Assembly (NCBI RefSeq): GCF_013131805.1
Contig: NZ_JABJRC010000006.1
Location: forward strand, 248,001 to 312,000
Origin: Kribbella sandramycini
GTDB lineage: Bacteria > Actinomycetota > Actinomycetes > Propionibacteriales > Kribbellaceae
Direction: 5' to 3'
Length of the DNA: 64,000 nucleotides
How positions within the stretch are numbered: position 1 is the stretch's first letter; each line of letters opens with the position of its first letter. Positions 51,800 through 62,944 of the stretch are shown piece by piece. Both the position numbers and the translations under genes were made by a program. The notes beneath the pieces were generated by a model, which was not told the origin of the DNA, searched no databases, and worked only from the letters and a program-made list of their open reading frames with translations.

Positions 51800-52960
51800 A
51801 TGAAAACTTGGTTCATCACGGGTGGGACGCCGGGCGGATTCGGCCTGACCTACGCCGAGGCCGCGCTGCACCAGGGCGATCAGGTGGTGGTGACCGCGCG
51901 CCGGCCGGCTGAGCTGCAGGAGTGGGCTGCTCGCCACGGCGACCGCGCGCTGGTCCTCGAGCTCGACGTGACCGATGCGGAGCAGGTGCGAGCGGCGGTC
52001 CGGACGGCGGAGGAGCGGTTCGGCGGGATCGACGTACTCGTCAACAATGCGGGTCGCGGTTGGTTCGGCTCGGTCGAGGGCGCTCAGGACGAGATGATCC
52101 GCCGGACCTTCGACCTGAACCTGTTCGGGGTGGTCGAGGTGGTCCGGGCGGTACTGCCCGGGATGCGGGCCCGGGGCAACGGCTGGATCGTGAACATGTC
52201 GTCGGTGGCGGGCCTCGTCAGCGCCCCCGGGTTCGGCTACTACGCGGCGGCGAAGTTCGCTCTCGAAGGGCTGTCGGAGACTTTGCGTCACGAGGTCGAG
52301 CCGTTCGGGGTGCGGGTGCTCGTCGTGGAGCCGGGAGGGTTCCGTACCAAGGCCTACGCCGGCTTCCGGAGTGAGCCCGTCGACGAAACCGTTGCCGCCT
52401 ACCTGCCGCTGGTCGAAAGTGTCAAGGCAGCGTTCGTCGGCCTGAACGGCAAGCAGGACGGCGATCCCGTGCGCGGTGTGCAGGCCGTGATCAGCGCGAT
52501 GAACGCACCTGTTCCGCCGCAGCGACTCGTCCTCGGCAATTCTGGGTACGACGTCGTGGTCGCCATGCACGAGAACGCGCTCACCGAACTGCGCGCGAAC
52601 GAGAAGCTCTCGCGGAGCGCGGACTTCGACACCGGCCTGAGCGCCGTCGCCGTCCCGAAGGCCGTCGAGAACTTCGTCGAAGCCACCAATTCCCATGACG
52701 TGGAGGCGCTGTTCGCGGTCTTCGGAGACGGCGCCGCCGTCCTCGACGACGGGAACACCTACCGCGGCGAGACCGAGATTCGCGCGTGGATCCGAACGCA
52801 CCTGATCGAGCCCAAGATCGTGATCACGCCGACCTCGTTCGAGAACGACCGGCTGATCGCCTCGAACGCAGGCCGGTTCCCGGGGAGCCCGTTGACGTTC
52901 GCGTTCACCTTCGCGACGAAGGACGGCCTGGTCACCGGCCTGTCGATCGAACCCGTCTGA
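51800..52960 (+). CDS. SDR oxidoreductase fused to SnoaL-like domain
   Basis: This 386-residue protein has a classical SDR (~1-280) with an unusual glycine motif TGGTPGGFG (one residue longer than TGxxxGxG), NNAG and YYAAAK, then a SnoaL/NTF2-like cone (~285-386, KAVENFVEATNSHDVEALFAVFGDGAAVLDDG). Fusion of these two is uncommon. The divergent TetR gene and operator suggest induction by a small molecule. Substrate unknown. Confidence 0.85.
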   Translation: MKTWFITGGTPGGFGLTYAEAALHQGDQVVVTARRPAELQEWAARHGDRALVLELDVTDAEQVRAAVRTAEERFGGIDVLVNNAGRGWFGSVEGAQDEMIRRTFDLNLFGVVEVVRAVLPGMRARGNGWIVNMSSVAGLVSAPGFGYYAAAKFALEGLSETLRHEVEPFGVRVLVVEPGGFRTKAYAGFRSEPVDETVAAYLPLVESVKAAFVGLNGKQDGDPVRGVQAVISAMNAPVPPQRLVLGNSGYDVVVAMHENALTELRANEKLSRSADFDTGLSAVAVPKAVENFVEATNSHDVEALFAVFGDGAAVLDDGNTYRGETEIRAWIRTHLIEPKIVITPTSFENDRLIASNAGRFPGSPLTFAFTFATKDGLVTGLSIEPV

Positions 52961-52971
52961 TCGCCGCCGGG

Positions 52972-54435
52972 CTACTTCCAGCCGATCGCCGCGGACTTGA
53001 AGTATTCCCAGCCGTGGGCGCGCCAGAGGGGCGCTTGGCGGGCCAGGCGGTCGGCGTAGCCGGGCCAGGTGTCGGGGGTGTGGGACCAGGCCTTCTCCGC
53101 GGCGGCCGGGAGGCGGGGGAGCAGTAAGAACTCCAGGTCGGACCGGGTGGTGACGGTTTCGCACCAGATGGCGGCTTCGACCCCGGCCAGTTGGGTGTCG
53201 GAGGTTGCGCCGGGAGTTGCGTCGAGGGGATCCCAGTCGTAGCCGTCCTGGATGGTGGTCGGCGGGTAGTGGGGGAGACCGACCCGGCGGCGTTGTTCCT
53301 CTTGGCCGGGGTCGGTCGACGAGTCGCCGTGGGGGCGGTCGAAGTACAGCCACTTGTGGGCCGAGACGAGGATGGGGGTTCCTTGGGCGTGGGCCTTGGG
53401 GAGGTCTTGCTGGGCCTTCTGCAGGTGCTCCACCAGGATCGGTAGCAGATCTGCGGGGACCTCGACACTGGTGGTTGATGCCAGCAGTTCGGTGGTTTCG
53501 ATCCAGTACTGGACGACGTCGGCCGGGTCGAGGTCGGCGCGAGCGATCTCCTGCCAGCCGATGACTCGTTTGCCACGGGCGCGGATGCGGGCCGCGGCCT
53601 GTTCGACGAAGGCGGCGTGGGCGGCGTCCGGCATCCCCCAAGCCTCGTCGCCGCCGAGGTGGACGTAGGCGCTCTGCGGGAACTGGGCGATCACGGCGTC
53701 CAGGACGTCGTCGACGAAGGACCAGGTCGCGGGCCGGTCGGGATCAAGGGTGCCGAGTTGCAGCTGGATGTCGTCGCCGACGTCGATGGTCCGGATCTCG
53801 GTCGGGGCGAGCTCGGGGATGCTGCGGAAGACGGCCTGGCTGTGGCCGGGCATGTCGACCTCGGGGACGAGCGTGACGAACCGCTCGGCGGCGTACTGGA
53901 CGAGGTTCGCGACATCCGCCCGGGTGTAGTGGCCGCCCGGACGATCGCCGATCGCGCCCGTCGAGCCGAACTTGACCAGCTCCGGCCGCGACGGCACCTC
54001 GAATCGCCAGCCCTGGTCGTCGGTGAGGTGCAGATGCAGGACGTTCAGCTTGTAGAGCGCGCATATGTCGATCACCCGCCGCACGGTCTCCGGCGGATGG
54101 AACGTCCGGACGACGTCGAACGACAACCCCCGCCACGCGAACCGCGGCCCGTCCACGATCCGCTGACACGGCACGGCGTCCCCGTGCAGCGCGACGAGTT
54201 GCCGCAACGTCGTCAGCCCGCGGAAGACGGCCTCGTCCGACGGCCCCCACACCCGAACCCCGTCCGCGGTGATCTCCACCCCGTACCGCTCGTCGACGTC
54301 CACCCCATCCGCCCGCAACCCCGCCGCGGCCGGCACCCCCTCCAGCCCGCCCGCCTCGATCGTCACCTGCACGGCGTCCAGATCAACCGTCGTCGTGCCA
54401 TCGCCGAGGCTGACCTCGAACGGCTTGGGAATCAT
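52972..54435 (-). CDS. Beta-N-acetylhexosaminidase, GH20
   Basis: The 487-residue GH20 enzyme has an N-terminal GH20b domain and the catalytic motif HLGGDEAWG (Asp-Glu about 262-263); DGPRFAWRGLSFDVVRTFHP and HLHLTDDQGWR are typical. No signal peptide is seen, so it probably acts in the cytoplasm on chitobiose or similar sugars. ATG 54435 has TTGGAG at good spacing; an upstream TTG adds only four residues. Confidence 0.92.
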   Translation of the reverse strand: MIPKPFEVSLGDGTTTVDLDAVQVTIEAGGLEGVPAAAGLRADGVDVDERYGVEITADGVRVWGPSDEAVFRGLTTLRQLVALHGDAVPCQRIVDGPRFAWRGLSFDVVRTFHPPETVRRVIDICALYKLNVLHLHLTDDQGWRFEVPSRPELVKFGSTGAIGDRPGGHYTRADVANLVQYAAERFVTLVPEVDMPGHSQAVFRSIPELAPTEIRTIDVGDDIQLQLGTLDPDRPATWSFVDDVLDAVIAQFPQSAYVHLGGDEAWGMPDAAHAAFVEQAAARIRARGKRVIGWQEIARADLDPADVVQYWIETTELLASTTSVEVPADLLPILVEHLQKAQQDLPKAHAQGTPILVSAHKWLYFDRPHGDSSTDPGQEEQRRRVGLPHYPPTTIQDGYDWDPLDATPGATSDTQLAGVEAAIWCETVTTRSDLEFLLLPRLPAAAEKAWSHTPDTWPGYADRLARQAPLWRAHGWEYFKSAAIGWK

Positions 54436-54472
54436 GTCGGGCTCCAACGGCTAGGGGGAAGCGGACCGCCAA

Positions 54473-54552
54473 CACTCACCAACTTAAGCGCGGGAAGGTT
54501 CCCCACGCTCAGCCGCGGCGGGATTGGTGCTCCGAATTGGAGTTGGTGAGTG
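54473..54552. repeat. Pair of 12-bp inverted repeats upstream of the GH20 gene
   Basis: CACTCACCAACT (54473-54484) and AGTTGGTGAGTG (54541-54552) are perfect inverted copies 56 bp apart in the 134-bp gap between the GH5 stop and the GH20 start. They could be paired operator halves or a weak long-loop hairpin. Confidence 0.4.
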
Positions 54553-54569
54553 GGGGCGGTCCGGGGCCG

Positions 54570-56459
54570 TCAGGTAATGCTCCGGCAGTAGAGGGCGTCG
54601 GGGGTGCCGGAGGCGCCTACTCGGGTGGTGAAGGCGATGCCGGCGACGTGTTCGTTGTCGGCGCATTGGCCTTTGTAGTGGCCGGAGGCGAAGTCGGCGC
54701 CGCGGGCGGCGCCGCGGTTGTCGGAGCGGTCGAACCAGAGGGTGCGGCCGGTGGGGGAGAGGGATTGGGAGGTGGCGGTGCAGAGGAGGGAGGAGACGCG
54801 GGCGCCGCGGACGGCGTAGCCGGTGGCGAAGTGGCCGGGTGGGCATTGGAACTTGGTGTAGCCGGAGGCCCAGTCGGGGGAGACGTGGCGTTCGTCCCTG
54901 ACGACCTCGTAGGTGCTGACGGCAACTGGGCCGCCGGAGGTGCAGAGGCCGCGGTTGCCGGTGTGGGAGAGACCGACGAGGCGGAGGCCGTCGGGGCAGG
55001 CGGCTTTGCGGGCGCCGTTGTCCCAGTCGCCGGCGGCGCGCATGCGGAGCGACTGGACGAAATCGCCGTGGTCGGGGCTGAGCATCTTCCAGACCGTCGA
55101 TGTCGGTACGGCGCCGGTGCGGGACGGCGCGTTGATCAGACGGCTCCAGGCCGAGGCGCGCCAGTCGTCACCGTCGTACAGGCCCATCCGTTGGCCGGCG
55201 GAGTCCCAGTGCAGGAGGGCCCAGCCGTTGCCGGTGCGGTTCTGGTGCCAGCCGACGAGCGGCCAGTAGGCGAAGTCGGCGTCGCTGCGGATGAGGTGGT
55301 CGACGAACCGCTCGAACCACGCGCGCGGTTTGGCGCCGGTCTCCTCGCGGCCGCCGACGCCGAACTCGCTGATCCAGACCGGCGCGGTGAAGTGGCCCTC
55401 CTCGCCGCTGACGAAGAGCGCCTGCCGGTTCACCTCGCTGATCAGCTCCTCCGGGGAGAGGTCCTGGTACCGCGGGTCGCTGGTCTCGCCCGTCCCGGTC
55501 GCGCCGCTGTGCCGTGGGCCGGTGTAGCCGTAGAAGTGTGCGGCGTACACGAGTTTGTTGGAGGCGACCAGTGTGTGCGAGAGCGTCCGGGCTGGGGTGA
55601 GCGTCGGCCGGTCGTGCGGGAAGCCGTCGACCGGGATGCCGGTCCAGTTGATGCCCTCGACAACGATCAGCAGCTTCGGGTTGGCCTCGGTGAGGATCCG
55701 GTCGCCGAGCCGCTGGGTGGCCGCGAACCAGTCGTGATCGTTGCCCCAGCCCCAGTTCGGGTCGTCCAGGATGTTCCGCCGGACCTCGTTGTAGAGATCG
55801 GCGCCGACGACCCGCGGATTGGTCCGGTAGCGATTGACCATCAACAGCCAGTCGCTCTCCCAGGTCGCGGCCGACTGACTGGTGTTCCAGCGCTCGTTGC
55901 CGTCGACCCCGCAACACCAGCGGGTCGTGTTCGTGTGATTGTTCAGGACGACCGCGAAGCCGGCCGCGGTGAGCTCCTGGACGACGACGTCGTACACCTG
56001 GAGCGGTGTCTTGCCGCGCAGGCCCGGGTTGGCCGCGACGGCCGCGTCGGTGACCGGGCGGCTGTCGTGGACCATCTCGTTCGAAAACGGCAGCCGGATG
56101 CTGTTCAGGCCGAGCTCGGCGAAACCGCCGATGATCGAGCCCATCGACGCGCGGTCGAGACCGAGCGGGATCCGGTTGCCGTTCTCACCGGCGTGATGGC
56201 TGGCGTTGTCGTTCTGATCGCCGGAGCCGTTCCAGGTGCCGCTGGCGCCGTGCCAGTTGCCGGACTTCAGCCGGAAACGATTCCCGTCGGCGTCGACGAT
56301 CCAGCGGCCGCGGGTGCTGAGTGGCGCACTCCAGGCCGGCACCAGCTCCACCGCCGCGGACGCCGAAGCGGGCGAGGACGGCGCGGCGGCGGCCGGGGTG
56401 ACGGGGAGGAGTAGAAGGGCGAGAGTGACGAGAGTCCGGACGGCGGTGCTTCCGCGCAT
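54570..56459 (-). CDS. Secreted GH5-like glycoside hydrolase with C-terminal Cys-containing domain
   Basis: The 629-residue secreted protein has a signal peptide (~1-25) and a GH5 barrel (~45-420) with the acid/base Glu in DLYNEVR (~222) and the nucleophile Glu in ISEFGVGG (~363); GLNSIRLPFSNEM is the usual early strand. The C-terminal ~170 residues hold spaced cysteines (ACPDGLRLVG, FQCPPGHFATGYAV, GQCADNEHVAG) and may be an accessory domain. It should be a beta-glycanase; the polymer cannot be told from sequence. Confidence 0.85.
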   Translation of the reverse strand: MRGSTAVRTLVTLALLLLPVTPAAAAPSSPASASAAVELVPAWSAPLSTRGRWIVDADGNRFRLKSGNWHGASGTWNGSGDQNDNASHHAGENGNRIPLGLDRASMGSIIGGFAELGLNSIRLPFSNEMVHDSRPVTDAAVAANPGLRGKTPLQVYDVVVQELTAAGFAVVLNNHTNTTRWCCGVDGNERWNTSQSAATWESDWLLMVNRYRTNPRVVGADLYNEVRRNILDDPNWGWGNDHDWFAATQRLGDRILTEANPKLLIVVEGINWTGIPVDGFPHDRPTLTPARTLSHTLVASNKLVYAAHFYGYTGPRHSGATGTGETSDPRYQDLSPEELISEVNRQALFVSGEEGHFTAPVWISEFGVGGREETGAKPRAWFERFVDHLIRSDADFAYWPLVGWHQNRTGNGWALLHWDSAGQRMGLYDGDDWRASAWSRLINAPSRTGAVPTSTVWKMLSPDHGDFVQSLRMRAAGDWDNGARKAACPDGLRLVGLSHTGNRGLCTSGGPVAVSTYEVVRDERHVSPDWASGYTKFQCPPGHFATGYAVRGARVSSLLCTATSQSLSPTGRTLWFDRSDNRGAARGADFASGHYKGQCADNEHVAGIAFTTRVGASGTPDALYCRSIT

Positions 56460-56610
56460 GGCTCACCTGTCCCCAGGTCGTGGTGGGCGGGGTGATGGCC
56501 GGAAGCTTCGCGGGACCGCCGGCCACCACGCAGTCATTGGACCAGATCCGGCCGGGCGTGGGGAGACCGATGTCCACGGCGAATTCTTTCCATGTTCCTT
56601 TGTGTGCGGT

Positions 56611-56624
56611 TAGATAATTTCCCA
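56611..56624 (+). promoter_or_regulatory. Possible leaderless promoter of the 5'-nucleotidase gene
   Basis: TAGATAAT (56611-56618; GATAAT matches 5 of 6 of TATAAT) lies 6 nt before ATG 56624, and no Shine-Dalgarno is visible. Transcription would begin at or near the A of the start codon. Confidence 0.45.
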
Positions 56625-58360
56625 TGCAGCTACGAACACTGACAGCGCTCCTCGGAATCGCCGTCGCCGGGCTCGTCCCGGCGCCCGCGGCCGCCGCCCC
56701 CGACCCGGTCGACGTTCAGCTTCTCTCGATCACCGACTTCCACGGCTACCTCCGCCCGCCGTCCCCCGCGGACGGCGGCACGATCGCCGGCCCCGGTGGC
56801 ACCCAGGTGGTCGGCGGCGCCGCCTACCTGGCCACCCACCTCAAGAACCTCCGGCAACCGAACTCGATCCGGTTCGCGAACGGCGACAGCTTCTCCGGCT
56901 GGCCGTTCGAGGTCGACGCGCACGCCGACGAGCCGACGATCGAGGCGCTGAACGCGCTCGGGATCGAGTTCTCCAGCGTCGGCAACCATGAACTGGACGT
57001 CTCGAAGAGCTTCCTCGTCGACCACATGGCGCGCGGCAAGTGCTTCGGCCGGCCCGGCGTCGACAGTTGTTTCACCGACTCCACCGGACGCCGGTTCCAC
57101 GGCGCGGACTTCGGATTCCAGTCGGCCAACATCGTCGATGCGAAGGGCCGTCCGATCGTGGCGCCGTACACGATTCGCTGGGTGCGCGATCATGGGCGCA
57201 GCTACCCGGTCGGCTTCATCGGGCTGACCGTCCCCGACACGCCGGTCGGATCGACGTCGTACCAGCCGGAGCTCAAGGCGCTCGACCCGCTCGATGCGGC
57301 GAACCGGGCGGCGGCCGAGCTGACCCGGCGCGGCGTGAAAGCGATCGTGCTGAACATGCACGACGGCGGGACGGACGCGTCGCCGACGTACAACGACTGC
57401 GTGAACCCGACCGGCCCGGCGATCGAGCTGGCCCGCAAGGTGACACCGCAGATCGACGCGATCGTCACCGGGCACTGGCACGCCGCGTTCAACTGCAGCA
57501 TCCCGGACCCGGCCGGCAACCCGCGCCCCGTCGTCGAGGCCGCCAATCACGGCCGGCTGATCAGCGAGATCAACCTGCGCCTCGACCGGCGGACGGGTGA
57601 GGTCTTGCGCGATCGGACGACATCCACCAACCACCCGGTCACCCGCGACGTCACACCGGATCCGAAACTGCAGCGGATCGTCGACCACTGGACCGCGGCA
57701 GGTGACCGCAAGTACGCCGAACCGGTCGCGACCATCACCGGCGACTTCACCCGGACGCCGAACGCGGTCGGCGAGAGCACCATGGCTGACCTGGCCGCCG
57801 ACGTCCATCTGTGGACCGCCCGCGGCCAGGCCGACCTGGGGATCGTGGCCGCCAAGCCCGCGGCCGGTAGTACTGCGTTGCGTGGCGACCTGCTGGTTGC
57901 CAACAGCGGCAAGCCGGGTGATGTGGACGGACGGGTGCTGCTGGGGGAGTCGTGGGAGGCCTACGGCTATGGCAACCCAGTGCTGACAGTGGGGCTGACC
58001 GGCGCGCAGCTGGACGCCGTACTGGAGCAGCAGTGGCAGACGCAGACGAACGGCACAGTGAAGTTCGCACCGCTCGCAGCTTCGGCCAATGTCACCTACA
58101 GCTTCGATGCGAGCCGTCCGGTCGGTGATCGGGTCGCACCGGCCGACGTCCGAGTCAATGGCGCGCAGTTGGACCCGACGCGCACCTACCGGGTGGCGGC
58201 GCTGGCGTACACGGTGCTCGGCGCTGACGGCTACTCGGCGTTCAAAGCCGCGACCGGCCCCGTACGCACCGACACTGATCACGAGACCTTCGCGGCGTAC
58301 CTGCGCGCCCACGAGGTCCTCACACCGGCACCTCTGACGAGAGTCACGCAAAAGGGCTGA
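56624..58360 (+). CDS. Secreted bifunctional metallophosphatase/5'-nucleotidase
   Basis: The 578-residue secreted enzyme has a signal peptide (~1-25), a metallophosphoesterase domain (DFHG ~38, NGDSFSG, GNHELD ~119, VTGHWHA ~287) and a C-terminal nucleotidase domain (ESTMADLAADVHLW, ESWEAYGYGNPVLTVGLTG, YRVAALAYTVLGADGYSAF). It releases phosphate from extracellular nucleotides. A weak hairpin (AAAGGG/CCCTTT, 58351-58369) spans its stop codon. Confidence 0.92.
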   Translation: MQLRTLTALLGIAVAGLVPAPAAAAPDPVDVQLLSITDFHGYLRPPSPADGGTIAGPGGTQVVGGAAYLATHLKNLRQPNSIRFANGDSFSGWPFEVDAHADEPTIEALNALGIEFSSVGNHELDVSKSFLVDHMARGKCFGRPGVDSCFTDSTGRRFHGADFGFQSANIVDAKGRPIVAPYTIRWVRDHGRSYPVGFIGLTVPDTPVGSTSYQPELKALDPLDAANRAAAELTRRGVKAIVLNMHDGGTDASPTYNDCVNPTGPAIELARKVTPQIDAIVTGHWHAAFNCSIPDPAGNPRPVVEAANHGRLISEINLRLDRRTGEVLRDRTTSTNHPVTRDVTPDPKLQRIVDHWTAAGDRKYAEPVATITGDFTRTPNAVGESTMADLAADVHLWTARGQADLGIVAAKPAAGSTALRGDLLVANSGKPGDVDGRVLLGESWEAYGYGNPVLTVGLTGAQLDAVLEQQWQTQTNGTVKFAPLAASANVTYSFDASRPVGDRVAPADVRVNGAQLDPTRTYRVAALAYTVLGADGYSAFKAATGPVRTDTDHETFAAYLRAHEVLTPAPLTRVTQKG

Positions 58361-58418
58361 CAACCCTTTCCCCACGCGCTCCGTACTGATCGGTGACGGA
58401 ACGAGTGAGGGGAAGCGA

Positions 58419-58925
58419 ATGGCAGCACGGGACGAGGAGTTCAGCGAGTACGTCGCCCAGCGGCGTACTCAGCTGCGCCGCATCGCCTATCTGCTCTGCG
58501 GCGACGTGCACAAGGCCGAGGATCTGGTCCAGACGGCCCTGATGAAGCTGTACGTCGCCTGGAACCGCGTGCAGCGCAGTGGCAACGTAGATGCCTACGT
58601 ACGCCGGATCCTGGTCAACTCCGGGATCGACGAGAGCCGCCGTCCGTGGCGCCGTGAGAACGCCGGCCTGGACGGTCTCGACCCGGTGGCCACCGAAGGC
58701 CTCGCGTTCGAGGACCGCGGCGCCCTACTAGCGGCGCTGAACACCCTGCCGTCCGGCCAACGCCGTGTCGTCGTACTGCGCTTCTTCGTCGGTCTGACCA
58801 TCGAAGAGACCGCCACCGACCTGCACTGCTCCACCGGCACGGTGAAGAGCCAGAGCTCCCGTGCCCTCGCTCGACTGAACGAACTACTGACCCCGGACTT
58901 CCGGGCCGTAGGAGGCCCCCGATGA
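58419..58925 (+). CDS. SigE-family ECF RNA polymerase sigma factor
   Basis: The 168-residue ECF sigma factor has region 2 (LRRIAYLLCGDVHKAEDLVQTALMKLYVAW) and region 4 (LNTLPSGQRRVVVLRFFVGLTIEETATDLHCSTGTVKSQSSRALARL). The length and motifs match the actinobacterial SigE-like group. Its stop overlaps the start of the membrane protein gene (ATGA), the usual arrangement for sigma and anti-sigma. Confidence 0.92.
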   Translation: MAARDEEFSEYVAQRRTQLRRIAYLLCGDVHKAEDLVQTALMKLYVAWNRVQRSGNVDAYVRRILVNSGIDESRRPWRRENAGLDGLDPVATEGLAFEDRGALLAALNTLPSGQRRVVVLRFFVGLTIEETATDLHCSTGTVKSQSSRALARLNELLTPDFRAVGGPR

Positions 58926-60091
58926 TCGACGAGAAGACCCTTCAGGAACACCTCCTGGCCACCGCAGCCGAGCAGGACGACCTGCTCCCGCGCGACCTCG
59001 CCGACGACCTCGCCGCCGGCCGCCGCCGCCTACTCCGCCACCGCCTCGCCACCGGAGCCGCCGCCCTCCTCACCACAGGCGCGGTCCTCGCCGCAACACT
59101 CGGCGTCACCGGTGCCCTGCACCAGGCAAAGCCGGAGGAGGTCGCGCCCGCCAAGCCGCAGCAGGTTCAGGCCACCACTGACCTCGACACGGTCATCACC
59201 GGCCTACTGACCAAGCACTTCGACCCGGGTGAGCAACATCTCGGCTACGGCCTGCGCCCCTTCAAGCTCGTGACCCGCACCGGGTACCGCGGCACCCTGC
59301 GGGAGGTGCACTGGGGAGCGAAAGGCGACTGGCGGGCGGGAGCCCTGAAGGTCGGTCTGTTCAACTCGACCAAGCCCGACGAGCAGCGCTGCGGCAGCTA
59401 CTACGAGCGCTTCCCAAAGCCGCTGATCTGCAAGCCGGTCACGCTCCCCAACGGCCGAACGGCGGAGCTGGGCCGCCAGGGCGGCAAGGCCGAGCTCAGG
59501 TACGTCCAGCCCAGCGGGGACATCGTCTACGTCGCCGTGGACCCCAGCACCTTCGGCGACGGCTCCAGGATGGGCATCACTGACGCCAAGCTCTTCGCCT
59601 TCGCGACCGACCCGGCCCTCGTACTTCCTGAGGTCACTTCCGCCCAGCGCGAAGCCGCTGACCTGCTCACCGGTCACCTGCCCGTGGCGTCCCAGATCGA
59701 TGCCGCCGCCCTCAAGATCCTCGGCGGCGATCTCCGGCCTCTCGACATCCTTCGTGACTACCCGGGCGAGTGCTCCTTCCGCATGGACTGGCTCAAGGCC
59801 GGCGTGAAATCCCGCATCGAGTTCGGCGTGACCCCCCGACCGATCGCCGGAACCTGTTCAGACTTGTTCAGAACCCCGACCTGCACCAAGATCGCCGACG
59901 CCGAGCTCTACGAACGCACCACCAGCGCCTTCGGCATCAGATTCACCGAGTACGGCGCCACCCGCCGCACCCCGGACGGTCACCGCGTCTGGGTCCTGGT
60001 CACCTACACCGCCGCCAAGCGCCCACCCACCGGAATCACCCAGCAGCAACTCCTGGCCGTACTCGCCCGCCCCGAACTCGAGTTGAGGTAG
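58922..60091 (+). CDS. Single-pass membrane protein, probable partner/anti-sigma of the SigE-type factor
   Basis: The 389-residue protein has a short cytoplasmic N-terminus (~1-40, basic RRRLLRHR at the membrane), one transmembrane helix (~43-66) and a ~320-residue extracytoplasmic domain with several cysteines. Topology and overlap with the sigma gene support a regulatory partner; no zinc-finger anti-sigma motif is visible. Confidence 0.75.
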   Translation: MIDEKTLQEHLLATAAEQDDLLPRDLADDLAAGRRRLLRHRLATGAAALLTTGAVLAATLGVTGALHQAKPEEVAPAKPQQVQATTDLDTVITGLLTKHFDPGEQHLGYGLRPFKLVTRTGYRGTLREVHWGAKGDWRAGALKVGLFNSTKPDEQRCGSYYERFPKPLICKPVTLPNGRTAELGRQGGKAELRYVQPSGDIVYVAVDPSTFGDGSRMGITDAKLFAFATDPALVLPEVTSAQREAADLLTGHLPVASQIDAAALKILGGDLRPLDILRDYPGECSFRMDWLKAGVKSRIEFGVTPRPIAGTCSDLFRTPTCTKIADAELYERTTSAFGIRFTEYGATRRTPDGHRVWVLVTYTAAKRPPTGITQQQLLAVLARPELELR

Positions 60092-60160
60092 CCCGTGCGC
60101 TACCCCGGAGCGGGCGTGGTGCCGAGCGACCGCGCGCCTAGCCGGGCCTAGCGTCGCAGT

Positions 60161-61512
60161 ATGTGGAAACTCGCGGTGGTGGTGGGTCTGGTGGCGGGTG
60201 GGATGACGCCGGTCGTTGCTAAGGGCATCGATTGGGAGCCGTGTCCGGAGTTGCGGGGGATGGAGTGCGCGACGGTTCGGGTGCCGCTGGATCATCTGAA
60301 GCCGGACGGCCGGACGGTCGGGATCGCGATCTCGCGGTTACCCGCGGAGCCGGGGCGGCGGCGTGGCGTCCTGCTGACGAATCCGGGCGGGCCGGGCGCT
60401 CCGGGGATCGGGTACCCGCGCGACCTCCAGCACCTCCTCGGGGACGTGGCGAAGCAGTACGACGTGATCGGGATCGACCCGCGATTCATGGGGGCGAGCG
60501 AGCCGGCGGACTGCGGCCCGGTGCGGATCGCCGACGTTTTCCGGTCCGCGCGGAGCCGGGCCGAGTTCGATCGGGCCGCGCGGCTCGCGAAGGGGTTCGT
60601 CGGGCGGTGCCGGGACGACCGCCTGGAGTACGCGGGGATTCGGGACGTCGCGCGGGATCTGGATCTCGTTCGGCAGGCCTTGGGCGTGGCGAAGATCTCG
60701 TACTACGGGGTCTCGTGGGGCGCCGATCTCGGCGTCGTCTACAGCCAGCTGTTCCCGGGGCGGGTGGATCGGATGGTTGTCGACAGCGTGACGGATGTCG
60801 AGGGCTCGGAGTACCGGCATCTGGCGACCGGGGAGCGGGCCGAGGCAGCGTTCGACGAGTGGGCAGCGTGGGCGGCCTGGCGGGATGACGAGTACCGGCT
60901 GGGGCGGACGGGGACGCAGGTGCGGAAGACCGTCACCCGGTTGATCGAGCAGGCGGCGCGGAGGCCGGTCGGGGTTGGCGGGTATCGGCTGGACGGCGCG
61001 GCGATGCCCTGGGTGGTGCAGCTGGGAATGGGCGACGAGAGCGAGCGGGAGTTGGCGGCGCGCAACGTGCGCCAGTTGCTCGACGCGGCCCAGGGCAAGC
61101 CGGTGACGCCGTCGGCGGAGTTGGCCGGGTGGTTGCGGCAGTACTTCGAGGTCGATCCGGCCGTCTCCCGGTTCGCGGCGGCGTCGGTGGCGTTCACCTG
61201 TAACGACAACGGCTGGCCGCGGGGGCCCGCGCAGTACTGGCGGGACGTGCAGCGGACGAAAGAGCGTGAGCCGCTGTTCCACACGACGTTCCTGCCGTGC
61301 GCCTACTGGACGCAACGGACGGCGGAGCCGGAGCTGCAGATCGGCACCGACGTACCGATGCTGATCGTGCAGGCCGAGCGGGACAACATTCCGCTGCGCT
61401 GGGCCCAGGAGCTGCACGCGAAGCTGCCGAAGTCGACCCTGAAAACAGTCGACCGCCGTGCGCATGGTGTCTATGAACACCTGCGCACGACGGTCAACGA
61501 GTACCTCGGCTC

Positions 61513-61516
<4 letters not shown>
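60161..61516 (+). CDS. Alpha/beta hydrolase, S33 tripeptidyl-aminopeptidase-like
   Basis: The 451-residue hydrolase has a signal-like N-terminus (~1-20), the oxyanion strand LLTNPGGPGAPG, the nucleophile elbow GVSWGA (Ser ~187) and a TAP-like C-terminal domain with Asp in VQAERD and His in RRAHGVY. It should be an exported peptidase. Its end overlaps the convergent GH1 gene by 4 bp. Confidence 0.88.
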
Positions 61517-62913
<1,397 letters not shown>

Positions 62914-62944
62914 ATTTGCCTTTCGCAGAACAGTAGGAGGGAGA

